Part shown: positions 46,794-57,401 of the stretch, one piece after another | Layout: the number at the start of each line of letters is the position of its first letter | How positions within the stretch are numbered: the first letter of the stretch is position 1 | Origin: Corticium candelabrum | Lineage: Eukaryota > Porifera > Homoscleromorpha > Homosclerophorida > Plakinidae | Length of the DNA: 64,000 nucleotides | Direction: 5' to 3' | Assembly (NCBI RefSeq): GCF_963422355.1 | Contig: NC_085088.1 | Span: 6,166,414 to 6,230,413, forward strand | The notes under the pieces: model-generated | Databases searched by the model: none | The model's input: the letters and a program-made list of their open reading frames with translations, nothing else | What the model was told of the DNA's origin: nothing | Program-made: the position numbers and the translations under genes

Positions 46794-47045
46794 TATTTCC
46801 GCCTTTGGAATACCGCGTAATGTTCAGTACCCTCGGAGCCCCAGGGCCTCTTAACGCAAGGAGGGAAAAGACCTGCCAGACTGGGACGCAAGACAGAATA
46901 AATGTTCTTTAGAAAGGGGAGTGTCTGAGGGCCACAAAAAATGCCCAGGGGCCGCATTTGGCCATGGCTGAATCAAAGGTACTAAACTACAATATGATAG
47001 ACATAGAATCTATTACCGTACCACTTGAAACCTACGAAAGGTCCC
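46794..47045. other. flank between two hAT elements
   Basis: Contains AGGGGCCGCATTTGGCC at about 46946, a hAT-terminus-like block that may be the 5-prime end of the preceding element. The last eight bases (47038-47045) are the target duplication of the next element. Confidence 0.4.
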
Positions 47046-49897
47046 AAGGGCGTCACATGGGTCCCAAAAGTGGGGGGGCGCAAATTTGAAGCTGAGATAT
47101 GTGACGTAATTCATGGCGTCATATATATTAAATTCTTTTTAATATCAACATTACAAAAAGTTTACTAACTATTGTAGAGAAAGACGTCTGTCACAAAGAG
47201 CACCAAATTGTGAAACAAGATCATCAATATTACTCTCCAGTTCCTTAGCAATGTCGCATTCGAAGCACATCAGAGCAAGGGACCGGAGGCGCTCGTCAGC
47301 CATCCTAGTTCGCAGCCATGATTTTAGTCGCCTTAGAGCAGAAAACGACCGCTCTGCAGTTGAAGATGTAGCAGGAATGCAGAGAAACAACTTGAACAGT
47401 TTGAAGACTTGGGGAAACAATTCTGTGCAACGGAGAGAAACAAACTGACGAGCAAGAGCACCTATGTTGCCGGTCTCCACAACGTCTTTAGAAAAGTGCA
47501 GTTTAGAATAATTGTAAAATACTCTTATTTCAGACGTGAACTGAGTGTTGTCAAAGTCACCTGTGTAAAAGTGTAATATCTCACTCACAAGCGACTGATC
47601 TGGCGCCGATAACGAGACTGACTCGGACAACAACTTCTCAATTCCACAGAACACACGGTAATCTTTGCTACAAAAGCGTCGAGTTAGGTCTGATACCATG
47701 ATATCCAATAATTCATAATATGCTTGTCGATAACGTTCTTTTGGTGACAGTGGCTGATATTGGGTCGTGCTTCGTTCGTCAATTCGGTGAGAAGGTCGAC
47801 GAGCTCGAAGGAGAGCTGGTGGAGTCAGGTTTTTTGCTTTACTCTCTTTCTCCGATGACTGCCAGAAATTCTCAAAACTTTCATTTGTTCTGAAACTTTG
47901 TAGAGTAGCAATGACGCTATCAGCTGATCTTTTTGCTGCCTGAAGATCTACGTTCTCTCCCTGCAGGTACTGGGATAGATGAGAGATTAATCCTAGTAGA
48001 GTGTCTAGAACGGACACATAGAAGAGAAAATTGAATGAAGATACAACAGTCAGTAAACAGTGAGCTTCACTTCCGATCGCAGCATCGTCAGAGAGTTCGT
48101 CCAGAGCAATCAGAATTGATGCAAACTGTTGCCTAACAGTATGGACTGCTGCGTGCCTGGAACCCCACCTAGTATGACATGGTCGTTGGAGTACTGCTTG
48201 CGGGCCCTTTCCTTCGTTCTGTCTTCGTTGCACATCTTGAAACTTTTCATGTCTCTTGGCTGATCCTTCAAGTAAATTATAGAGACTGGAAACAGCACCT
48301 AGAACGTTTCGCACATCTGTAACGTTCTCGCAGCTGTTTTGAAGACTGAGGTTCAATCTGTGGGCATGGCAATGCACATATCCAGCTTTCTTCTCGACCT
48401 CCTGAAGCCTGGTAGCTAAACCTGAGTGCTTCCCGCACATGCTTGACGCTCCATCATAACACTGTGCCCGTACCATAGACATTGATAGGCCCGTCTCAAG
48501 CAAAACTTGCGTCAGTTGCTGAAACAGACTTTCTCCGTCAGTACCTTTTAAAGGCCAAAATCCAAGAAACCTCTCCTCTACATTCAGGCTGTCTGTTACA
48601 AACCTTACATTGACAGACATTTGTTCTACCCTTGATATGTCTTGTGACTCGTCACATATTAGTCCAAAGAAGCCGCAGTGTTTGACAGCTGTCGTAATTC
48701 TCTTCTGAATGTTAGATGCAATGAGTTTCAACATGTCGTTTTGGCTTTTGGGGCTTACGTAGTGAAAGTTTCCTTCCAAATGGCGTTTTAAGTCAGGGCA
48801 GTACCGTGACAGATATTCAAGAAATTCCAGCAGATTTCCTCTGTTGTGAGAATCTTTAGATTCATCGTGGCCTCTCAATGGGATGTTTTGTCTTCCCATT
48901 AAAAAAATTACTTCAAAAATTTTACGTAAATTGCGTCTGTTCAGCTCTACTTGTGTCTGGTAGGCTGTACTCAACTGTTGCATAACACTTCCTCTGGTTG
49001 CATCCTGCTGTTGGCTATTCTTCCACACTCCAACATTTGAAATATGACTCAAAGATTCCTCGTGACGCCTCATGTCAGCTACTGCTGACTTCCACTTCCT
49101 GAAACCTCTACTCACGAACGCTTGGTCTGGACAACCTTGTTTATCCAGGTTATGCTTTACTGTCAGCCGACAAGGAAAGCAGAACGCGGAATCCGCTGCA
49201 AGGCTGTACTCAAGCCAGCAAAATTGTGTGTACCAGTGTGGTTGAAAGGACCTATTACAAGTGCCAGATTTCGTCTGAGGAAATTTCCCATGCGGCAGTT
49301 CTTTTGCACAAGGTTGATACGGGCCATTGGTCACAGAACAAGCAGTTGGACCTCGGCAAGGATCAAACGCATGACACACAGAATCTTTCGGGCCAGATTC
49401 ACTAGCAGTAGTACTAGTAGAGACAGTCACAGTCACGATAGAACTAGCTGTATCGTCGAACCTTGACGTACAAAAAGATGACAAAGACTTGGAGTGAGAC
49501 GACTCTGGCTGCAGGGAAGTTCTTGATCTAAAAAATTGGCGTGTTACTTTTCCATTTCAACAATCCGCGATACGTTGTTAGTGGACCTTAGAAAGGTGGT
49601 AAGGAGTTTCTGTCCTTTCCGCTTTGTGTTCTTGTCGCTGCTGAGGCTGACAGAGCTGCTGCTGTGACAGCTGTCTCCCGCTGACATTTTCCGTATCCGG
49701 GTGCTTTAGCCTCGATTTCCAGGCAGTCCTTCATAGCAGTACTACATCTATGCTGAATCAGCTAATTTAGCTAAAGACAAGCTACACTTCTGTTTAATTA
49801 ACGTTGAAAATAGAATTGACTCAAAATATAGCAAGCCACGCCCTAAAAAAGTGGGGGGGCTAGCGCCCTCTCTAGCCCCTAAGACGTGACGCCCTTG
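47046..49897 (-). mobile_element. complete hAT element with TIRs and 8-bp TSD
   Basis: The left end AAGGGCGTCAC and the reverse complement of the right end CAAGGGCGTCAC form short terminal inverted repeats; both are followed inward by a G-rich block (GTGGGGGGGC). AAGGTCCC flanks both ends (47038-47045 and 49898-49905), the 8-bp duplication expected for hAT. One C at the left junction is shared or lost. The 2.85-kb interior encodes one transposase. Confidence 0.85.
47169..49687 (-). CDS. hAT transposase, ZMYM1/DUF4371-like, apparently intact
   Basis: Exon 1 (49687-49587) starts at ATG with MSAGDSCHSSSSVSLSS and ends TTFLR. A 59-bp GT-AG intron (49586-49528, acceptor TTTTTTAG) restores phase with exon 2 (49527-47169). 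This gives an 819-residue product with no stop or frameshift. Without this splice the frame lacks an ATG for about 140 residues. Domains: a TTF-type zinc segment (SFQPHWYTQFCWLEYS, AFCFPCRL), DUF4371, and the RNase H-like core with Asp in LICDESQDIS, Asp in AQCYDGASSMCG, CHAHRLNLS and HTRWGSR. The C-terminal dimerisation domain has ATSSTAERSFSALRRLKSWL. Expected activity is cut-and-paste transposition of this element and its non-autonomous relatives. It is the only intact transposase in the window. Confidence 0.85.
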
Positions 49898-49905
49898 AAG
49901 GTCCC

Positions 49906-50849
49906 ACAATTATTAACCATTTAGACTACCGTTATTTGTATTAATTAACACCATATACGGCTAGGTTAAAATAATAGGCCGGACGGAAGAAAGAACTTGA
50001 AAGTGGAGCGGCCTAGCTTGCGTTAGAGGGTGTGGCTTAGCGCACGCTAGGAGTTGGTTGACTGGGCGTGTACAGGTACTCACAAACACCAGTTGGCGTG
50101 AATAATCAAATTTTCTATTAGCTCTAGCTGAAACGCACACGTACTGCTGATTTAGTCTAACCTTAATTAATTATGAGTCAATAACACTGAAAACACCAAA
50201 TGCAGTCAATCTGTGTTCAGATCCTTCCAATTACAGAAAGTTCTAGTAATGAAGGAGGGGTTCCAGGTTTTTCCGGAGGATAAAAGCTTCTTCTTCTTGC
50301 ATTCCTTTACGCATGTGTGGCAGAAGGCTGTAAGAGGATTGGTGCCAACGCGTGGCGAATTTTTTTGATGCCCGTTAAATGTCACCATAGACTCTTAGTG
50401 TGCGTTACATAGCACGTGTTCAAGCGTACCCGTACGTTGTAGCGCGCATCACATCGCACTGAGTGTATGTTCAGCATCATGTATGGTGTACAGTGCTGTA
50501 CACGTACACCTAAGTTCGTTGGCGTCGGAGGTCTTTCTGCTATTATCAACTTGTGAAGCGAGTTGCGTGTAAGTTTAGCTAACCTAGGGATAGTGCATGT
50601 AAACATCTAATACAAAGTATACTCTATTAGCAGCCAAGCAACTGTTATTTTGTGTGCGTACGTGCGTGTCTGTGTGTGATGTTTGAGATGTCTCAAATGT
50701 TTACAAATAATAAATAAATAGCAATTAGAATGTGTATTCTGTTGATAAATTGGAGAGGATTGAAATACTGTGGAACAAACGTAGTAAACTACTATTCAAC
50801 TAGATAAATAGATGTTACACAGGAATGCTGATGTATTAATTAAACCACA
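49906..50849. other. non-coding DNA
   Basis: No domain-bearing frame. The minus frames 50206-50606 look random. Confidence 0.45.
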
Positions 50850-52894
50850 TTATACAAACTGGTTGTTTCCGCGTTCTTCCATCTGCTTTCGCATTTCTTT
50901 TGTTATCCAGTCAATCTTTGTTCCTTTGCCAACTTGCACACGATGAGGGGTAGGAACAGGTCTTCTGATCACTGTAGATGTGTCGCCAGTCAGTCCATGA
51001 GTATAATATCATTTACCTACAGTTACATGAACGTAAGTTATGAAGAAGTCTTCTTTATGTAGTGAGGTATTGTTGCTTACAGCAGCAGGACTAGCTCTTG
51101 CATAAGTATGATCAGACACCTGTAATGCAATGAACAGGTGCTATTTTTCAAATTGGTTTGTTGAAAGAAACAAACTGTAAATGTACAATGCCTACCATGG
51201 AACATTCAGATGCTTCATGTTCATCATCAGTCAACATGTGGAAATGGTCTGTGTCCTGTCAACAGGTCTCTTATTGCAATGTCATGAAATGTCATTAATT
51301 ACAACTAACTATGAAACTTACCCTAAGGACACTATCTTTTATCCTTTTTGTTTCATGCAGGTCTGGAACTCTAGGTTGACAAACATAAAAGTTGGCTATA
51401 TGTCAAACACCTCGTAAAGCGAACTCTGATACCGTAGCACATCTGTCTTTCGTTTTCTGCCTTTCTTTGCTGACACTCTGTAAAATCCTTTGACTTGCTG
51501 TTCATTCTTCTTTCCTGGAACCACTGTTTTTGATTTCTTGTACATTGCTGTAGATGGTGTATGCTGATCAAGTCTGCTTGTTAATTCTGCTTGTTTGAGG
51601 TGAGACAGCACATTTGGCAAATACATAATGTTAAAATTGCCTTGTTCAATTCTTTGGCATATCGTGTGACAAAGTGTTGTCACCAAATTGAGTTGTGTTG
51701 CACTTGCTGCAAAGCATAACACCTAGTTAATCTCTTTATAGTGTTGTCTAGCTATCTGTCTGCCAAGTAATATTATGATAATTCATTATTTCACTACTAG
51801 GACATCTAAACTACATAGTCCAAAGATCATCTGCTTGTCTGTGTCAGTTGGTTTACAATAAACTATTGCATCTAACTTTTTATTTAAAAAATATGGGTAA
51901 GTTGCTTCAATACTGGATCAATTGTCACAACTGGTCAGACAGACATTGAATGTTTTTTAATTAGTTGAATTAATGGTCAGGATGTTTGTGTAGCTTTGTT
52001 GAAAATTTGATAGCTGTTTGAAAAGTGAATTCTGACTTTGTGGTCTTACTTGGAATAGTATAGATAATCTATTCTTGACTGTTATTATTAGTAAAGTTCA
52101 GCTAGAATTTGTCTGATGTGAAATTCGGCTGATCACATCGAAATGGTTTACCTTGAATAATAATTATTGTAGCACCCCTAGCTTCGTCTGTGCCAATCAG
52201 TGTCCAGTATTCGCTTACAATAAGTGACATATCCCACTTCCGCTACATATTGACCGGTCAATAAATTGGGCCGTACAACGGCTTGGGCTACTGGTTTATC
52301 AAGATGTGAATTGTTTGTGCAATGATATCAACGCCTCAGCTGGGTGCTACAAGCCGGTTGTAGACCTTCTGGCAAGTGTATAAACGAATACACCCCGCTG
52401 CGCCCAGCTCGTTAGCACTCGGGCTTTGCCCTCATGCCAACGTGGGCGGAGCGGGGTGTATTTCGTTTAAACGCTCGCCAGCGGTCTATAACCTATACTT
52501 ACAAGATTCAGGTCATTAGTAATTTATACTACTGTAAGATCAATAAATTATTAATTGTTTGACTGTTGACTACATGTCACTATAACAAGGTTATATGGAC
52601 ATAAAAAATAACTGTTTCTGCTGTTTCATTCTAGTAATTGTAGTCACCTTTGGAAGATATTTGTGGGTCTTCTGCTGGTACAGAAACATCGGCGGCTACT
52701 TGTTCTTTCTCCTGAGAGTCTATCACATTGGCAGCTACTTGTTCTTTGTCCTGAGAGTCTGTCACATCGATGGCTACTTGGCCTTTGTCCTGAGAGGATG
52801 TCACCATGGCATTCTCTGTTATTTCAGTAGATTTCTGTTTAGAGACAGTAGCTTCTTTTGACAGAGAGTATTCATTCTGAATATTTAGTTTCAG
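50850..52894 (-). CDS. multi-exon gene of unknown function (5-prime end open)
   Basis: Predicted exons on the minus strand: 52648-52894, 51411-51706, 51196-51255, 51081-51119 and 50850-50971, each bounded by AG and GT. Phases join cleanly across the first three junctions (1, 0, 0); the last does not, so either that junction or a base is wrong. Exon 1 encodes three copies of a 13-residue repeat (DSQDKEQVAANVI, DSQEKEQVAADVS and a variant). Exon 2 has VVPGKKNEQQVKGFYRV and a basic KKGRKRK possible nuclear signal. The last exon ends WITKEMRKQMEERGNNQFV. I do not recognise the family. Internal amino-acid repeats, splice signals and absence of transposon motifs suggest a host gene or domesticated fragment. 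An 85-bp gypsy LTR (52958-53042) lies 63 bp upstream of exon 1. Confidence 0.45.
52360..52489. repeat. GC-rich hairpin (46-bp inverted arms)
   Basis: The arm 52360-52405 matches the reverse complement of 52443-52489, sharing TAAACGAA and TACACCCCGCT, around a 37-bp loop. It lies in the first intron of the unknown gene. It could be a small foldback element. Confidence 0.8.
52696..52812. repeat. three tandem 39-bp units in coding sequence
   Basis: Units share TACTTGTTCTTT.TCCTGAGAG and code for the 13-residue repeat of the unknown gene; the third unit is the most diverged. Confidence 0.8.
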
Positions 52895-52957
52895 CTGCAG
52901 ACAAAAACAACAGTTTGAGCCACTGGCACGTTTGTATGCATGTATGGTATATGCATG

Positions 52958-53345
52958 TGTAACGGTAGAAGTACTGTTAGACATGTTCGCGCTCAAAGCT
53001 AACTCAACACCAACTCCCCGTATCACCTCGCGTATCCTTACACTACTCCCCCCTTAAATGAGAGCAGGTCCAGACGTCTCTCATTGGTACTCTAGACTAA
53101 AAAGTACAACGCAACGTTATATAACTCAACTCAATCTGTCCATAATAATTAATTACGTTAATTCATATCAGTGTCTATGATATAATCGTCGAGACGTATT
53201 GGCATTCTGGGCTGGCGTCGAGGGCGATCCGCATTGCGTCGTTCGCGCAGTTGTTGTTCGTCATCGGTAGATGGTGTCGCTTCGTCCACAGTCGTCCACT
53301 CCGATTCGCTCTGGTTCTCTTGCGCCTTATCAACGCTGGTAGGTG
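52958..53345 (-). mobile_element. Ty3/gypsy G6: integrase tail and 3-prime LTR
   Basis: In minus orientation, acidic coding sequence leads into RRQPRMPIRLDDY and ends at 53158. A polypurine tract (AAGGGGGGAG, about 53045-53054) precedes an 85-bp LTR (52958-53042) that begins TGTAAGGATACG and ends CTACCGTTACA, with 5-bp inverted tips TGTAA/TTACA. The rest of the element is missing, cut at about 53345 by element G3. Confidence 0.7.
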
Positions 53346-53354
53346 GTGAGTGTA

Positions 53355-53452
53355 GTAGGGGTAAAAGACTTTAGGGGGAAGGGGTGTAGTAGGTTGACAT
53401 GCGAGGACGTGGGTCCGGTTGCGCGTGCGCGGTTTAGCTCAGAGTTGGCGGT
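53355..53452 (+). repeat. G3 left PPT and partial LTR
   Basis: 98 bp identical by eye to 56161-56258: polypurine tract AGGGGGAAGGGG then the first 68 bases of the LTR (TGTAGTAGGTTGAC...). It breaks off into inverted RNase H coding. Confidence 0.85.
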
Positions 53453-54294
53453 GAACTCAGTGTCTGCAATGCCAGCACAGCCTCCACAGGCTCTTCCTCT
53501 TCGTCGGGCACCCCACTGCTTGGCAGTCGGCTTAACCCATCTGCATTGCTATTTAACGATCCGGGTCGATACGTCATTGTATACTGATAACTGGACAGCA
53601 TCAGTGACCAACGTTGCACTCGTCCGGAGCACATTGCTGGTACGCCTCTGTTCTCCCCCAATAAGGTGAGCAGTGGTTTATGGTCGGTAAAAATGGTAAA
53701 CTGGTGTCCAAACACGTACTGTCGAAACCGTTTAACCCCAAACACCACTGACAATGCTTCCCTGTCGATCTGTGCATATCCTTGTTCCGCCTTGGTCAAA
53801 GAACGGGACGCGTAGGCAATCGGTCTTTCCCCACCATCCGGGTACTGATGTGACAACACGGCTCCTATCCCTACCGAAGCAAAAATGTCTTCCACTCTTG
53901 GTAATGGGTACTTCTCAGTCTCTGCCACCTGGTTAACCGTGAGTCGATAATCACCACAGATTCTAATGGAGCCGTCAGCTTTCAATATGGGGACAATGGG
54001 AGCCGCCCAGTTGGCAAATCGAACCGGTTCAATTATGCCCTCAGCTTCTAGTCGCTTTAGCTCATGTTCTACCTTCGCCCGGTAGGCATATGGTACTGGT
54101 CTCGGCTTGAAAAATCGCGCTGCACTGCCCTCTTTCACTTTGACAGCAGCCATCGTTCCTTTCAACTCACCAATCCCTTCTTCAAACACACCATCAAACC
54201 TCTTCAGCAACTCTGTGCAGGACGTCTCTGTACCAATGGACTTGATGTGTCCCTTCTGTAACATTTCATGCCATGGTAATACGAGTGACTTCAT
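53434..54294 (-). pseudogene. G3 reverse transcriptase/RNase H with internal deletion
   Basis: An RT start with RFFKPRPVPYAYRAKVEHEL and KADGSIRICGDYRLTVNQV continues to YPLPRVEDIFASV. It then jumps directly to RNase H (GIGAVLSHQYPDGGERPIAY, YAQIDREALSVVFGVKRF, IFTDHKPLLTL). The whole RT palm including the Y-x-D-D motif is missing, yet the frame is kept. RNase H extends to QTLSSPPTLS, where it meets the LTR fragment. Confidence 0.85.
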
Positions 54295-55112
54295 CCAGTT
54301 CCTTCCCAGTAGATTGGGTCCTCATTACGCACCACTATTAGTGGTAGCGTTGCAATCTGATTTTGAGTCCGCACTCGGACATCCAGCTCTCCCAACACTG
54401 TCAATGGTTCCCCAGAGTAAGTATGCAACCTCACTTGTGGTCGTCGTAAACCAGGCAACTCTTGCCTCTTCCACAGTTTCTTGTAAGTGCTCTCACTTAC
54501 AATTGACACTGATGCTCCAGTATCAACTTCCATCTGTACTGCTTTCTTGTTGATATGAACCGTCACTGCTAGTGGTTCATTCTGACACTCCTTACCCACA
54601 ACGTATACTGTATACATTCCTTCAACTCCATCATCGCTTTGCCCTTCTTCCACTGCTTGTTGGGCTTTGGGTGTAAGAGGTGTGGTTTCAACTCGATGTG
54701 TTTTCGTCACAGGAGATTGGGCAGCTATTTCATTCCTTGCCTGGCCTGGCTGTCGCTGGCCTCGACATGCTCGAGCGAGGTGTCCAACCTTCTTGCACTT
54801 ATGGCACTGCATCCTCTGAGCATAACAACTGTTTGGTGGGTGGAATCCAAGGCACCGGAAACACTTCATCTTAGGTAGACTGGGCTTGGTTTCCTGCATT
54901 TTGTGTACCTCTCCTTCTACGCTGTCACCAGTCGGTCTCTGAATCTCCTCTGCATTCAGTGCAGCTGTCTCCATCGCTCTGGCTAAACTCAGTGCTTTGT
55001 CAAACGTGAGTTCCTTTTCTTGCAGCAGTCTCCGTTGGATCCTCCCATCACTCACTCCGCACACCAACCTGTCCCTGAGCCTGTGGGAGAGAGTAGTGAA
55101 AGGATGCCACAC
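54291..55112 (-). pseudogene. G3 gag C-terminal part and protease
   Basis: LRDRLVCGVSDGRIQRRLLQ is the end of gag capsid. Two zinc motifs follow (CFRCLGFHPPNSC, CHKCKKVGHLARAC). The aspartic protease carries EVDTGASVSIVSESTY. The capsid N terminus is absent because of the breakpoint. The coding frame shifts at 54294 into RT. Confidence 0.85.
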
Positions 55113-56142
55113 TTGTCAGGTACATCGCAAATTGCCGGCGTTGGCACCTCTGCATCCGTGGGCACAAGCAGACAGAGCATGGTCTCGCTTACACATTGAT
55201 TTTGCTGGGCCGTTTCTTGGCCAGTCGTTCCTTATCGTAGTTGACGCCTATTCCAAGTGGCTGGAGGTGGACACTATGACATCTACGACGGCGCGCGTAA
55301 CGATCAAGAAGCTGCAGCGGTTATTTGCAACACATGGCATTCCAGAGATAGTAGTATCTGATAATGGGGCTGCCTTTACCAGTGCTGAATTTCGGCAATT
55401 TATGGAAGGAAATGGCATTAAGCACATCTATTCTGCGCCATATCACCCATCGTCTAACGGGTTGGCAGAACGAGCAGTAGCAACCTTCAAAGGGGCTATG
55501 AAGAGAATGAATTCGGAGTATGGATCATTGGAGAGTAAAATTGACAGATTCCTGCTGCGGTACCGAATCACACCACACGCTACCACTGGTGAACCACCGG
55601 CTCTCTTACTGTTAGGGCGGATGCCGCGGAGTAGATTGGATCTACTACGTCCCGACTTGGCGGCCTATACGTACAAGAAGCAGGAGCAACAAAGAAACGA
55701 CCATGATAAGCGCAGTCGAGACCGAACGTTTGAGGTTGGACAGTTGGTGTACGTGAAAAATTTTGGACAGGGCACGCCATGGGTTATGGCAACAGTGAAA
55801 GAAAGAACGGGTCCACTATCATTCCGAGTCATGTTGCCTGATGGTAGAATGTTACGAAGACACCAAGATCACATTCGGTCGCGTCAACTGGAAGATGACC
55901 CACTACCCAACGGCACACATACAGACCCCACTGCATCACCACCGGAGTCTAACATGACGGAAGAACTGCCTTCAATCGAGGTAACAAGTGAACCAGGAGG
56001 GAGCATCTCGGAAACAAACGGTGACCACGGTGGTCAGGGGGAAACGGTTGGCCATGAAGCAACCAGCAACATGGAGCCGGCATCAACCGGGGTCAGAAGA
56101 TCTGCTCGAGCAAGGAAGGCGCCGGACAGACTAGACTTGTAA
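55090..56142 (+). CDS. G3 integrase (open frame, N-terminally truncated)
   Basis: From the second half of the zinc-binding region (CHTCQVHRKLPALAPLHPW) through a complete catalytic core: first Asp in LHIDFAGPFLG, second in VVSDNGAAF, Glu in SNGLAERAVATFK. A basic C-terminal domain follows (DRTFEVGQLVYVKNFG) and a tail ending RRSARARKAPDRLDL. The frame is intact for about 350 residues, but the His-x-His part of the zinc finger is lost at the inversion breakpoint and no partner gag-pol is on the same strand. Sequence left of about 55085 in this frame is antisense gag. Confidence 0.85.
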   Translation, partial: RVVKGCHTCQVHRKLPALAPLHPWAQADRAWSRLHIDFAGPFLGQSFLIVVDAYSKWLEVDTMTSTTARVTIKKLQRLFATHGIPEIVVSDNGAAFTSAEFRQFMEGNGIKHIYSAPYHPSSNGLAERAVATFKGAMKRMNSEYGSLESKIDRFLLRYRITPHATTGEPPALLLLGRMPRSRLDLLRPDLAAYTYKKQEQQRNDHDKRSRDRTFEVGQLVYVKNFGQGTPWVMATVKERTGPLSFRVMLPDGRMLRRHQDHIRSRQLEDDPLPNGTHTDPTASPPESNMTEELPSIEVTSEPGGSISETNGDHGGQGETVGHEATSNMEPASTGVRRSARARKAPDRLDL

Positions 56143-56160
56143 ACTAGCACTATCATACAA

Positions 56161-56270
56161 GTAGGGGTAAAAGACTTTAGGGGGAAGGGGTGTAGTAGGT
56201 TGACATGCGAGGACGTGGGTCCGGTTGCGCGTGCGCGGTTTAGCTCAGAGTTGGCGGTTGTCTAATAACA
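56161..56270 (+). repeat. G3 right PPT and LTR
   Basis: Polypurine tract at 56179-56190 followed by an 80-bp LTR (56191-56270), TGTAGTAGG to TCTAATAACA. At 80 bp it is very short for a gypsy LTR. Confidence 0.8.
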
Positions 56271-56283
56271 CTTGAGTAGAGTA

Positions 56284-56908
56284 CTACAGTGAGCTTGTAG
56301 GTGGACTGCGTGTCTGCGTGTTTCCGGGAGGCACTGGTGGACGACGATGTGTATAAGGCTTCATGCGGTTGTAGTGAGCGATGTTTTCTTTTCTGCCGCC
56401 TAGCTTACGAATTACATAAGTGACCTCTGAGCAACGCTTCACAATAACGTAAGGTCCAGTCCAATACGGTGTTAGTGTACGTGCCTTGCCGCGAGGGACA
56501 CGTGGCTGGTAGAGCCATACGTGGTCGCCAGGGCCGTATGGCGTGTGGTGTGTGCTCTGGTTGTACCGCGTTTGTTGATTAAAGGTGGCGATATTAAGAT
56601 GGTCTGCGACGCGGTCATATAGTTCGTGTGTGCACTGTAATGTATCTGTCGGTTGGGGATGTGAAGAGGAAGGGTACTTCTGGTGGTCTATCAGCATGCA
56701 CAACACAATTTTCACAATTTCGGGCCATACTCTCTATATCTCTGTCAATACCTGGCCACCATATGAACTTCCGTGCAAGTTTCTTCATCCTCTCCATACC
56801 AACGTGTGCTTTGTGCAATTCTGATAGTAACTGCTCCCTTATTGCCTTTGGAACCACTATTCTAGACTCTTCTGCATGTTTCAGTATGCATCCGTCACAC
56901 ACTGACAA
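56284..56908 (-). pseudogene. G4 integrase lacking its catalytic core
   Basis: The zinc-binding region is present (ELHKAHVGMERMKKLARKF, WWPGIDRDIESMARNCENC). A frame change near 56690 leads to the C-terminal domain (HTPYGPGDHVWLYQPRVPRG, YWTGPYVIVKRC, HYNRMKPY). The Asp-Asp-Glu core between them is missing. Confidence 0.8.
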
Positions 56909-57401
56909 CTGATGCTGTCATGCAACAAAATCCAAAAGAACTTTGGTCTTAACTATCGAAGGCCAGCCGTCATTGATGAATTTCATAACTTGTTGAAGAG
57001 TGCGATCCTGCTTTGTATATCTTTGTAGATGATCAAAAAGAATTGGTCCATCTTTGATGAATTGAGATTCCACTGCAGCTATATATCTTTCTGACTGATC
57101 TTCGTATTCATTTGTCTGTTCAAAATCCTCGTCATGTCCAACTGGGAGATGGGATAGACAGTCTACATTCCCATGTTCAACTGATCGCCGGTATTGAATT
57201 TTATAGTCATATTGTGATAACTGGAGTGACCAGCGAGCAAGGCGCCCACTTGTTCGGGTAGGAGTTGACAGTTTGGTAGTCTTGTTTCACCATTTGAAAA
57301 GCACTTTCTTGCGTTGATGACCAGTTCCATTGTGTATCTTTCTTCAGCAGTTGATTTAGAGGTAGAGTATGGCTAGACATATGTGGAAAGAATTTTCCAA
57401 A
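56909..57401 (-). pseudogene. G4 RNase H/connection remnant
   Basis: Decayed coding: LLKKDTQWNWSSTQESAFQM (connection) then directly RWSLQLSQYDYKIQYRRSVE and DCLSHLPVG (end of RNase H). Most of RNase H is deleted and several frames are needed. Confidence 0.6.

Larger units (their letters stand above)
53355..56270. mobile_element. Ty3/gypsy G3, rearranged: gag-pol inverted relative to integrase
   Basis: Gag, protease, RT and RNase H read on the minus strand (55112 to 53434), while integrase and its LTR read on the plus strand (about 55090-56270). A second copy of the polypurine tract plus LTR start sits at the left (53355-53452), also in plus orientation. Breakpoints fall in gag near 55085-55112 and after RNase H near 53452. 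Confidence 0.85.

Noticed and set aside
52895..53026. N-terminal extension of the unknown gene (MSNSTSTVTHAYTI...)
   Set aside because: It is encoded by the G6 LTR and intron-like sequence before a good AG acceptor at 52895, so it is probably not part of the native protein.
54997..55085. N-terminal 30 residues of the G3 integrase open frame
   Set aside because: This stretch is antisense to gag; true integrase similarity starts only at about 55090.
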